Assembly: GCF_000331535.1 (NCBI RefSeq)
Contig: NZ_AMZN01000008.1
Coordinates: 46,017 to 110,016, forward strand
Direction of reading: 5' to 3'
Length of the DNA: 64,000 nt
DNA from: Fulvivirga imtechensis AK7
GTDB lineage: Bacteria > Bacteroidota > Bacteroidia > Cytophagales > Cyclobacteriaceae
How positions within the stretch are numbered: the stretch's first letter is position 1; the number at the start of each line of letters is the position of its first letter. A program made the position numbers and the translations under genes. Positions 57,025 through 64,000 of this stretch are shown here, one piece after another. The notes under the pieces are model-generated. The model did no database searches and was not told the origin of the DNA. It saw nothing but the letters and a program-made list of their open reading frames with translations.

Positions 57025-60000
57025 ATGAAAAGGATAATTGTCTTTACTCTATTCGTTCTCTTAGTCAGTGTTAAATTATATTCTCAAACATATACTGTTA
57101 CTGTATCAAATTTACTTTTAGATTGTAATGGGTGTATCCCTCCCTCGGGTAGCGGTTCATTTACTATTGGAGGGGTTACTAAAACTGTAATAAATGGAGG
57201 GTCAGTGAATTTTACTTTTACTGAACAGCCAAATGCATCATTCACTTTCAGCGGTTTTATGAACTGGGCTCCTACTGATGTTTGCAGGTTTGAGTGTGGA
57301 AGGGATTTTAGTGGCAACGGAATTATCAATTTCGGAGCCTCATCTGGTTGCACCAGCCAATTCTATTCCACTGGGCCGGTTACTCCGGGTATACGCCAAT
57401 CAAATATGTCTTTTAATATTACCTGGAGTGTTGATGTGTCGCTTTCAGGAACGACAGGCTCCTATTGCGAGAGTGAGCAAGTGACTATTTCCAACGCAGT
57501 CGACTATGGTTTGACGTACAGTTGGAAATACCGTATAGGAGGAGGTAGTTGGAATTCATTTGCCACGCCCCCTGGGGCAGGTTCATCTATAACATTTGAT
57601 GCAACGGATGTTTTTGGTTCAAATTCCAGTAATCTAACCAAAAACATCTACTTTCAATCTGCGGTGGGCAATTGCACGGATCAAATTGGTCCCTATGTAT
57701 TCTACCCAGATCTCCCAGTTGTTACCTCCACTACAGTATCTGGAGTTGAATGTAAAGGTGACAGAGATTGGCAGATAGAAGTTACTGGCACTAGTAGGCC
57801 TCCGATGACAGGTGAAAGCTTTTCTTATGAGGTCCGTAGCTCTCCTGTGGTGGATCCATTAATTGATAATTTACATTTCAGTTCAACAACATCAACTTTG
57901 ACTAGTATGTCTGTATCCGATGGTCTACCGGCTGATCAAACATATTATATCTTAGTGATCAGTAGTTTAGATTCTACACTCCAAGCCACAGGCTGTGGCA
58001 CCCCTATTTTTGACTCTGTATATGTAGACGAGCCAAACACTGCTTTAATGATAACCCCTGCCCCGAATGATGAGAGTTGTCGAAGCAGCAATGACGGCAG
58101 TGTGACCATAAACGCAAGCGGGGGCTGGGGGTCGTATGAGTATAGTTTGGGATCCTCTGGCTATGGATCAGAAAATACTTTTACGGGCCTTTCATCTGGC
58201 ACATACACGGCAGGTGTTCGGGATAGAGAAGGGTGTGAGAAAACTGTAGATGTTACAATTTCTCAACCGCCTGCAGAACTCTCTATAAGTGCCAACGGTA
58301 CTGATGAAACCTGTCGCAGCGCCAATGATGGCACCATCACTATCACAGGTGCGAATGGCTGGGGTAGTTATGAATACAGGTTAAACTCAGGACTGTGGCA
58401 GTCAGGCGGAAGCTTTACAGGGCTTACGGCAGGTACTTACACAGCTCAGGTGCGTGATAGCGGAGGCTGTTCAAAATCAACAAGCGTGGTCATTGGCCAA
58501 CCAGCAACAGAGCTTGCTATTGGCTATACTCATACTCATGAAATTTGCCGGGCTTCTAACAATGGAAGCATCAGCCTTACAGCATCAGGTGGCTGGGGTA
58601 GCTATGATTACCGTTTGAATTCCGGAACCTGGCAAACCGGGGGTGCCTTTACAGGCTTAGCGGCAGGTACTTACACTGCCCAGATAAGAGATAGCGGTGG
58701 TTGTATAAAGTCTGCGTCAGTTACCATCTCACAACCTTCTGTGGAGTTGGCGATGAGTACCACCATCCAAAATACCTGCAAAGGGACCAGTGAAGGAAGT
58801 ATAACAGTAACTGCTTCAGGTGGGTGGCTAAACTATGAGTATTCAAAAGACAATGGAGCTACCTACCAAACCAGCAATATTTTTAGTAATCTTGGTGTCG
58901 GAAGTTATCAGGTGAGGGTGAGAGATAGCGGAGGATGTATCACCTCTGCACAGACTGTTACCATCTCGGAACCAGCTACGACCTTGTCTTTTACCACTTC
59001 AAAGCAGAATGTAGATTGCAGGAACAGTAGTACTGGTTCCATTACGGTTTCTGCTACCGGTAGCTGGGGTACCTATGAATACTCCAAGGATAATGGAGTT
59101 ACCTACCAGGCATCAGCCATATTCTCGAACCTTATAGCCGATACCTATGCCATTAAGGTGAGAGATATAGAAGGTTGCGAGACATCATCTCAAACAGTCA
59201 CGATCAATGAACCAACTACAGGTCTTAGCTTTAGTACTTCAAAAAGCCCAGTGACGTGCCAGGGAGATGACAATGGCAGTATTACCGTGATAGCCTCAGG
59301 GGGTTGGAGTAGTTATGAGTACTCAAAGGACAACGGAGCAACGTACCAGTCATCCAATATATTTAATAACCTTGTCCCCGGTCTGTATCAGGTTCGTGTA
59401 AGAGATGGAGAAGGGTGTGTTACAGCCAAAGAGGATATAATTATTAGCGAACCAACAGAACTGTTGAGCGTAAGTATCAGCCAAACAGATGTGATATGCA
59501 AAGGGGCAGCAGATGGAACTATTACATTAACTGGTGGTGGAGGTTGGGGAAGCTACAGTTACTCCATAGATGGAGGAACAACTTATCAAACGTCCGGCAA
59601 CTTTGCAGCGCTGGTACCAGGAGACTACTCCGTGGTTGTACAAGACTTAGAAAGCTGTACTACAGCACCTCAGACTATCAGTGTTGCTGAGCCTTCGGAA
59701 AACCTTGCCGTTACAAATACGGTCACACACGTGACTTGTAAAGGTGCTGACAATGGAGTGATTGAACTAAATGCAACAGGAGGCTGGGGTAGTTATGAAT
59801 ATTCGATAGACGCCACCACCTGGCAAACCACCAACACCTTCATCAACCTACCAGCCGGAGACTACACCATAGACCTACGAGACGCTAACGGCTGCTCCAC
59901 TTCAACCACAGCTACAATTACCGAACCTACAGTACTTACAGGTAGTGTTTTCAACGTAGTAAAATCTACCTGTGGGGAGGATAATGGCTCAGCGGAAGCC

Positions 60001-61620
60001 TCAGCCTCAGGGGGAACAGTAGACTATAGCTACACCTGGCGGAACAGCCTCAATGAAGTGGTAAGCACATCATCAACGCTTACGAATGTCGGAGGTGGGA
60101 TTTATATTGTAACGATCACCGATGCCAATGGCTGTAGTACTACCGGCCAGGCGAACATCAGCAGTGCGGACGGAGCACAGGTCACGTTTACAGATATTGT
60201 CAGCACCTCATGTTTTAATAGTAGCGATGGACAGGCTAGTATGAACATCACAGGTTCAGCTCCCTTTGATGTGGAATGGCAGAATGGAGAGACAGGCGAG
60301 GAGGCTACAGCCCTAAGCCCCGGAGATAATGTGGTGACCGTTACCGATGTGAACGGCTGTGTAGTAGTGGAAGTAGTGAACATTCCTTCTCCAACAGCTA
60401 TCGACTATACCGTTGCATCATCCATGATTCCCAGTTGTCATGATAGCTCCGATGGTAGCATAGCGGTACAAGCCAGCGGAGGCTCGGGAGGATACACTTA
60501 TAGTTGGAGCACCGGTGATACCGGTACCTCATTAGATAATATCCCCAGCGGCACCTACAACCTTACAATTACTGATGCTAACGGCTGTGCATTGGATACC
60601 GAGGTGGTATTGGGGGGCTTAGATCCGGTGTCACTAACTATTGACAACACCACGCTGCCTACCTGCGTGGGTGATGCAGACGGAAGCATAACAGTAAGCG
60701 CTGCAGGAGGTAATGGAGGCTACAGCTATAGCTGGAACACCGGGACAACTGGAGCAGAGATAGATCAGCTTTCAGCGGGTAGCTACGAAGTAACAGTAAC
60801 AGATAGCAAAGGCTGTACACTGACACAAAACATAGATTTACCCGATCCGGCTCCGTTCACTATAGATATAGGTAATGAGGTGGAGATCTGTACAGGGTCA
60901 TCATATGTCATAGCCTCTGATGTAGATAATGCGATCTACTCCTGGACTTCAGATAATGGCTTTACGAGCACCGACCAGGAAGTAACACTATCAGAGCAGG
61001 GAACATACAACCTGCATGTAACCAATGCAGACGGCTGTGAAGCAGAAGACAGCTTCACTCTTATTGTATCGGATGATCTGCTGAATGCAGACTTCCTGAT
61101 GACAACGGAAGCTTATGTGGGCGATACAGTGGTGATCATTGACATCAGTTGGCCTATCCCTGAAGCCTTGACATGGCAGTTTCCGGCAGAAGCTATAATA
61201 CTAATGGAGAACCAGGATTATGCAGAGGTTGTATTTGACACACCTGGGACTTATGGCGTAGATATGGAAGTGGCATTGGCCGATTGTCAGGATTTTTATT
61301 CTCAGTCAATCACTATCCTCGAAGGCAAGCCGAATACAGGAGGTCGCCTCAGTGAAGGGGAGGAACTGATCAGGAAGTTCACAGCCTATCCCAATCCCAA
61401 CGATGGGGAATTCAAAGCATTGGTAGAGTTGTCAATAGTACAAGATATAAGACTAACATTAGTGGATCTGGATGGCAACATAATAGTGTTTGACAGGAAG
61501 TATGGCCAAAGTGATACTTATGAGGTGGCTTTAGATCTGCCACGGCTAAGATCAGGCATTTATCTGCTTGGACTTCAAACAGGCGGAAAGTCTAAAACGC
61601 TGAGGTTAATGGTGAAGTAA
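57025..61620 (+). CDS. Giant SprB-repeat adhesin with T9SS type A sorting domain, paralogue (1531 aa)
   Basis: Signal peptide ending VKLYSQ; N-terminal domain again has paired Cys (LLLDCNGCIPPSG). From about residue 340 to 1000 there are eight or so SprB-like repeats of about 85 residues built on C(R/K)...NDGSITI.ASGGWGSYEYS...GTY...VRD..GC. The 3' part (1.6 kb) is shared with the preceding adhesin. The sorting domain (about 1452-1531, AYPNPNDGEFKALVEL to SKTLRLMVK) differs clearly from that of its twin. Starts six bases after it and ends the operon. Export by T9SS is safe; ligand unknown. Confidence 0.88.
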   Translation: MKRIIVFTLFVLLVSVKLYSQTYTVTVSNLLLDCNGCIPPSGSGSFTIGGVTKTVINGGSVNFTFTEQPNASFTFSGFMNWAPTDVCRFECGRDFSGNGIINFGASSGCTSQFYSTGPVTPGIRQSNMSFNITWSVDVSLSGTTGSYCESEQVTISNAVDYGLTYSWKYRIGGGSWNSFATPPGAGSSITFDATDVFGSNSSNLTKNIYFQSAVGNCTDQIGPYVFYPDLPVVTSTTVSGVECKGDRDWQIEVTGTSRPPMTGESFSYEVRSSPVVDPLIDNLHFSSTTSTLTSMSVSDGLPADQTYYILVISSLDSTLQATGCGTPIFDSVYVDEPNTALMITPAPNDESCRSSNDGSVTINASGGWGSYEYSLGSSGYGSENTFTGLSSGTYTAGVRDREGCEKTVDVTISQPPAELSISANGTDETCRSANDGTITITGANGWGSYEYRLNSGLWQSGGSFTGLTAGTYTAQVRDSGGCSKSTSVVIGQPATELAIGYTHTHEICRASNNGSISLTASGGWGSYDYRLNSGTWQTGGAFTGLAAGTYTAQIRDSGGCIKSASVTISQPSVELAMSTTIQNTCKGTSEGSITVTASGGWLNYEYSKDNGATYQTSNIFSNLGVGSYQVRVRDSGGCITSAQTVTISEPATTLSFTTSKQNVDCRNSSTGSITVSATGSWGTYEYSKDNGVTYQASAIFSNLIADTYAIKVRDIEGCETSSQTVTINEPTTGLSFSTSKSPVTCQGDDNGSITVIASGGWSSYEYSKDNGATYQSSNIFNNLVPGLYQVRVRDGEGCVTAKEDIIISEPTELLSVSISQTDVICKGAADGTITLTGGGGWGSYSYSIDGGTTYQTSGNFAALVPGDYSVVVQDLESCTTAPQTISVAEPSENLAVTNTVTHVTCKGADNGVIELNATGGWGSYEYSIDATTWQTTNTFINLPAGDYTIDLRDANGCSTSTTATITEPTVLTGSVFNVVKSTCGEDNGSAEASASGGTVDYSYTWRNSLNEVVSTSSTLTNVGGGIYIVTITDANGCSTTGQANISSADGAQVTFTDIVSTSCFNSSDGQASMNITGSAPFDVEWQNGETGEEATALSPGDNVVTVTDVNGCVVVEVVNIPSPTAIDYTVASSMIPSCHDSSDGSIAVQASGGSGGYTYSWSTGDTGTSLDNIPSGTYNLTITDANGCALDTEVVLGGLDPVSLTIDNTTLPTCVGDADGSITVSAAGGNGGYSYSWNTGTTGAEIDQLSAGSYEVTVTDSKGCTLTQNIDLPDPAPFTIDIGNEVEICTGSSYVIASDVDNAIYSWTSDNGFTSTDQEVTLSEQGTYNLHVTNADGCEAEDSFTLIVSDDLLNADFLMTTEAYVGDTVVIIDISWPIPEALTWQFPAEAIILMENQDYAEVVFDTPGTYGVDMEVALADCQDFYSQSITILEGKPNTGGRLSEGEELIRKFTAYPNPNDGEFKALVELSIVQDIRLTLVDLDGNIIVFDRKYGQSDTYEVALDLPRLRSGIYLLGLQTGGKSKTLRLMVK
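59812..61410 (+). repeat. Large direct repeat, copy 2 (about 1.6 kb)
   Basis: See 55214-56808. Similarity stops inside the sorting domain just after the YPNP codons, and on the left at ACCTGGCAAACCACC. Confidence 0.85.
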
Positions 61621-61639
61621 GTAACTTTACTGCTTCACC
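61611..61639. terminator. Possible two-way terminator formed by the ends of two converging genes
   Basis: GGTGAAGTAAGT pairs with ACTGCTTCACC (one bulge/mismatch). The stop codons of the adhesin (61618-61620) and of yceI (61627-61629) lie inside it. There is no real T tract, so termination is uncertain. Confidence 0.35.
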
Positions 61640-62205
61640 AACTCCATTTTTATCACAATATCTACCTTTTCACCTACGATCAAGCCGCCATTATCCAGTG
61701 CATCGCTCCACTTAAGTCCGTAGTCAAAACGGTTAATGGAACCTCGGGCAGTGAACCCGGCCTTCTTTTTATCGCTGATCGAAACAATACCACCAAAATC
61801 CGTTTCTAAAGTTACTGGTTTTGTAATGTCCCTGATCGTAAGGTCTCCTGTTACTCTATACTTATTTTCTCCCACCTTTTTGAAGCTGGTACTCTTAAAT
61901 TTTATTTCAGGAAACTTCTCAACATGGAAGAAATCTTCATCTTTCAGATGCTTGTCCCTCTCCAGGTTGTTGGTGGTAATACTTGCAGTTTCTATCGTGG
62001 CATTTACCTTGGCATCCTCAAAATCATTTTTTTTTGATATCAAAGTACCTGTATATGCAGTAAAAAGACCGCCAACTGAGGATACCGTGAGGTGTGAAAC
62101 TTCAAACTGAACGGAGGAGTGCGTAGGATCAATGATCCATGTAGTCTGTGCTAAACAGAAGACGTTTAAACAGCTTAAAACCAATATTATAACTAAATTT
62201 TTCAT
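61627..62205 (-). CDS. YceI family periplasmic protein (about 192 aa)
   Basis: Start at the ATG at 62205 (KNLVIILVLSCLNVFCLAQ, signal peptide); an upstream ATG nine codons earlier would spoil the signal peptide. Lipocalin-like polyisoprenoid-binding fold: TWIIDPTHSSVQFEVSHL at the mature N-terminus, DFFHVEKFPEIKFKSTSF in the middle, VTGDLTIRDITKPVTLE and SINRFDYGLKWSDAL toward the end, all hallmark phrases. YceI proteins are secreted, bind isoprenoid lipids or quinones and respond to stress. Converges on the adhesin operon with six bases between stops. Confidence 0.93.
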   Translation of the reverse strand: MKNLVIILVLSCLNVFCLAQTTWIIDPTHSSVQFEVSHLTVSSVGGLFTAYTGTLISKKNDFEDAKVNATIETASITTNNLERDKHLKDEDFFHVEKFPEIKFKSTSFKKVGENKYRVTGDLTIRDITKPVTLETDFGGIVSISDKKKAGFTARGSINRFDYGLKWSDALDNGGLIVGEKVDIVIKMELVKQ

Positions 62206-62342
62206 AATAAATAGGATTTGGAGGTGTGTCAAATTGTCTTCTAATAAGATACGAAAAAAATCTAAAAGAACCTATGGGCAGCAAAATGCCATATTGACAG
62301 CGCTGGTTGCCAAAAATGACTCCTTAGCTGTTCAATAATTGG

Positions 62343-62359
62343 TTGGCATTTCCCTTGTA
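62343..62359 (+). promoter_or_regulatory. Sigma-54-like motif upstream of hsp20
   Basis: TTGGCATTTCCCTTGTA: GG at 62345-62346, exactly ten bases, then GT (canonical GC). It is 51 bases before the start codon. Confidence 0.45.
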
Positions 62360-62395
62360 GGAGTGATATAAAAAATTGATCGTTTAACTTTTAAA

Positions 62396-62403
62396 AAGGA
62401 GGT
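62396..62403 (+). promoter_or_regulatory. Strong Shine-Dalgarno of hsp20
   Basis: AAGGAGGT four bases before the ATG at 62408. It is a full anti-Shine-Dalgarno match, unusual in this phylum and shared with the gene at 63069-63317. Confidence 0.7.
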
Positions 62404-62407
62404 TATT

Positions 62408-62851
62408 ATGTCACTTATTAGGAGAAATGGCGATTTGTTTAATTTACCAAGTCTGTTTGACGATTTTTTTACCAGAGATTTTAACAGAGGTGGTTCAAGT
62501 TTTTCTTCCACAGGCACCTCGATTCCTGCGGTAAACATCAGAGAAACTAATGATGATTTTGAAGTTGAAATGGCTGCGCCAGGCATGACCAAAAAAGACT
62601 TCAGAATAGAACTGGATGGTACTCTTCTTACTATTTCTTCAGAGCGGGGAAGTGAAAGAGAAGAGAATGAAGGAAATTATAATAGAAGAGAATTTAGCTA
62701 TCAATCATTCCAAAGATCATTTACATTACCAAAAGAAGTGGTGGATATCGACAAGATCAAAGCTAAATACGAAAACGGCATGTTGTACTTGAGAATTCCT
62801 AAACGTGAAGAAGCAAAACAAAAACCACCAAGAGTGATTGATATTTCTTAA
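62408..62851 (+). CDS. Small heat-shock protein, Hsp20/alpha-crystallin family (147 aa)
   Basis: ATP-independent holdase chaperone. The variable N-terminus has LFNLPSLFDDFF, typical of class A bacterial Hsp20. The alpha-crystallin domain spans about 38-135: PAVNIRETNDDFEVEMAAPG, SYQSFQRSFTLPKEV, and the closing YENGMLYLRIPK (the AxxxxGvL motif). The short C-terminal tail carries RVIDIS in place of I-x-I. The size is normal. It stands alone between a sigma-54-like site with a strong ribosome-binding site and a terminator. Confidence 0.94.
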   Translation: MSLIRRNGDLFNLPSLFDDFFTRDFNRGGSSFSSTGTSIPAVNIRETNDDFEVEMAAPGMTKKDFRIELDGTLLTISSERGSEREENEGNYNRREFSYQSFQRSFTLPKEVVDIDKIKAKYENGMLYLRIPKREEAKQKPPRVIDIS

Positions 62852-62878
62852 ATGTTAGTGCTGAAACGAATAAGATGT

Positions 62879-62919
62879 GCCTCAAAATGCCGCAATAAGC
62901 GTTTTGAGGCTTTTTTTTA
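62879..62919 (+). terminator. Terminator after hsp20
   Basis: GCCTCAAAATGC and GCGTTTTGAGGC form an 11-12 bp stem (loop CGCAATA), followed by eight T. Confidence 0.88.
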
Positions 62920-63068
62920 CAGAATCCTCGAATACCATACTAGCAATATAACAATCTGGACAGGCCGATGCTAGCCAGGCAGCAGGCTAAAGCAGTAGGC
63001 AAAGAAGTCATTACAACTCGCCCGGGAGTATTGAATGCAAGGATGTTTCACCTATCCGGGAGACTTGA
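62920..63068. other. Spacer, nothing recognised
   Basis: About 150 bases between hsp20 and the converging small gene; no gene or structured element seen. Confidence 0.4.
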
Positions 63069-63317
63069 TCAGTATGTACAAGCCGTTTTTCTAACCCGTC
63101 TGACAGGTATTGGTTCATAAGCCTTTTGCAACGATCTCTGATGATAAATGGCTGTTCTGCGCCCCTCTATAGGATCGTACCAGACGCACCTTACTTTATG
63201 ATTACTGAGCATAGGTCCTAAAAATGGCTTGTATTCAAGTACATAATTTAAAACTTCCATAACTGGTCCACCGGATCTTAATACTACACGATCACCCGGT
63301 TTAAATAATCGATTCAT
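63069..63317 (-). CDS. DUF2158-like small protein (about 82 aa)
   Basis: The start at 63317 (MNRLFKPGDRVVLRSGGP) is fixed by an AAGGAGGT four bases upstream; the longer reading from 63350 has none. FKPGDRVVLRSGGPVMEVL followed by VRCVWYD matches the short SH3-like DUF2158 plan (KPGD.V.LKSGGP.M.V, then V.C.W). A basic tail (PVRRVRKTA) is added. Function unknown; the shared 5' layout with hsp20 suggests a stress role. Confidence 0.75.
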   Translation of the reverse strand: MNRLFKPGDRVVLRSGGPVMEVLNYVLEYKPFLGPMLSNHKVRCVWYDPIEGRRTAIYHQRSLQKAYEPIPVRRVRKTACTY

Positions 63318-63320
63318 ATT

Positions 63321-63328
63321 ACCTCCTT
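63321..63328 (-). promoter_or_regulatory. Strong Shine-Dalgarno of the DUF2158-like gene
   Basis: AAGGAGGT on the minus strand, preceded by an A tract; decides the start at 63317. Confidence 0.7.
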
Positions 63329-63358
63329 TTTTTATACTCACATTCATCAAATCCAGAA

Positions 63359-63374
63359 TACAAAGTAAGTGCCA
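63359..63374 (-). promoter_or_regulatory. Sigma-54-like motif upstream of the DUF2158-like gene
   Basis: On the minus strand TGGCACTTACTTTGTA: GG, ten bases, GT, the same TTGTA at -12 as before hsp20. It lies 43 bases from the start codon. Confidence 0.45.
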
Positions 63375-63644
63375 TGAAGAAGGTGCATGCCAGTGGGCCT
63401 TTCCAGAATGTCAAATTGACAGCAACAGGTAGTTAAAGATCATAAAGATATTTTTCTTATGATATCACTTCAGATACACTCCTGTTATGCCCTATTAATC
63501 AATACACTATAAAATGAGAGTATAATGCAGGATAGAAAAATAGAGTAAATTTCTGTCGAAAATTTGTGAGTACATTAAGGATGATCTCAAGAAATAGATT
63601 ATCTTGCCTTTAAGTTTTACCCTAAAGTTACCATCTATTAACCT
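63375..63644. other. Divergent spacer, nothing certain
   Basis: 270 bases, A/T-rich, between two divergent small genes. No repeat or RNA recognised. Confidence 0.35.
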
Positions 63645-63890
63645 ATGTTTTCTGAGACCGAATCAGACCTGTTAATGAACAAAGTGCAGCTCATCCTGGA
63701 GTCGCCTACAGAACGTGAAAAATATAAAAATCTAGAATCATCGGATGATAAGTTGTCTTTTTTGAGCAATCATTTCATTATGGATGATATGACCGTCAGG
63801 CTCATCAAGAGACGGTACCTGCTATCCGAAAAGTATAGAGAGGAACTGGTACAATCCATAGAGGATGTTATCAGGAAAATCGAGAGATAG
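63645..63890 (+). CDS. Small acidic helical protein, unknown (81 aa)
   Basis: Reads MFSETESDLLMNKVQLILES to the end EELVQSIEDVIRKIER, all helical, charged, without Cys, signal peptide or known motif. It has normal coding composition and is followed by a hairpin at 63917-63945, which supports a real gene. I do not recognise a family. Confidence 0.55.
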   Translation: MFSETESDLLMNKVQLILESPTEREKYKNLESSDDKLSFLSNHFIMDDMTVRLIKRRYLLSEKYREELVQSIEDVIRKIER

Positions 63891-63916
63891 TGAGAATATA
63901 GATCTTCTTTTATGGA

Positions 63917-63946
63917 ACACATAGACGCCCCTGTCTATGTGTTGTT
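63917..63946 (+). terminator. Terminator hairpin near the right edge
   Basis: AACACATAGAC and GTCTATGTGTT form a perfect 11-bp stem with loop GCCCCT; followed by GTTATG, so the T tract is poor. Confidence 0.55.
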
Positions 63947-64000
63947 ATGAACTAACTAGTACTACTTTGTCACATTCAACTAATTAGTAATCAGCGATTT

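Noticed and set aside
54130..60383. Several 90-codon open frames on the minus strand within the adhesin genes
   Set aside because: They recur as identical shadows of the repeated coding sequence (for example at 55504-55785 and 60102-60383).
53600..61400. Regularly spaced repeats as a CRISPR array
   Set aside because: The units are about 250 bases, in frame, and encode SprB or Ig-like protein repeats; there are no short constant repeats with unique spacers.
1..64000. tRNA, rRNA or riboswitch genes
   Set aside because: None found by reading for cloverleaf-like segments, conserved rRNA words or known riboswitch cores; a covariance search would be needed to exclude small ones.

Overview
The window reads as chromosomal DNA of a gliding-type member of the Bacteroidota, most likely of the order Cytophagales; no rRNA or marker gene is present to fix the genus. 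The reasons are the two kinds of type IX secretion (T9SS) C-terminal signal, SprB-like repeat proteins, a CHU_C/gliding-type C-terminal domain, a TamB plus TamA-like lipoprotein (TamL-type) pair, a TANFOR-domain protein, weak or absent Shine-Dalgarno sequences at most genes, and many secreted proteins with signal peptides ending near A-Q or S-Q.

Layout. 1-2230: 3' part of a large outer-membrane protein that runs off the left edge. 2231-9766: a general-stress neighbourhood (YtxH-like, CsbD, ArsC-fold protein without the usual Cys, coiled-coil lipoprotein, topoisomerase IB, HepT-like helical protein, release-factor-like baeRF protein, PfpI/DJ-1 protein, Ohr, PNPOx-like protein). 9857-19998: envelope biogenesis (TamB, TamA-like lipoprotein, OmpA-like lipoprotein, POTRA/BamA-like protein). 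20572-24984: tesA-like esterase divergent from a ybbA/ybbP-like ABC exporter, the same neighbourhood as in E. coli. 25049-28480: a T9SS/gliding-type surface protein bracketed by inverted copies of a short repeat. 28714-33453: TerB-ABCG fusion transporter, lipoprotein, CheY-like regulator. 33864-35706: decayed, frameshifted exoprotein remnants. 36075-61620: a very tightly packed operon of about 25 kb holding an outer-membrane barrel, a TANFOR protein, three Fn3 proteins, a 1561-residue beta-rich protein and two giant SprB-repeat adhesins with T9SS signals, interrupted once by a GxxExxY gene inside a small inverted-repeat cassette. 61627-64000: YceI, Hsp20 and small stress genes, two of which share an unusual 5' layout (sigma-54-like motif plus a strong AAGGAGGT).

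How it works together. The stress genes at both ends look co-regulated and deal with redox, osmotic and DNA-topology stress. The Tam/Bam-like genes build the outer membrane. The 36-62 kb operon is the best candidate for an undescribed system: only its last two proteins carry T9SS sorting domains, while the other five have signal peptides but no sorting domain, which suggests an apparatus (barrel, TANFOR, Fn3, beta-rich proteins) working with two displayed adhesins. Short palindromic repeat families (at least three, seven copies in all) crowd the intergenic regions from 20.0 to 33.7 kb and in three places touch the start or stop of a gene.
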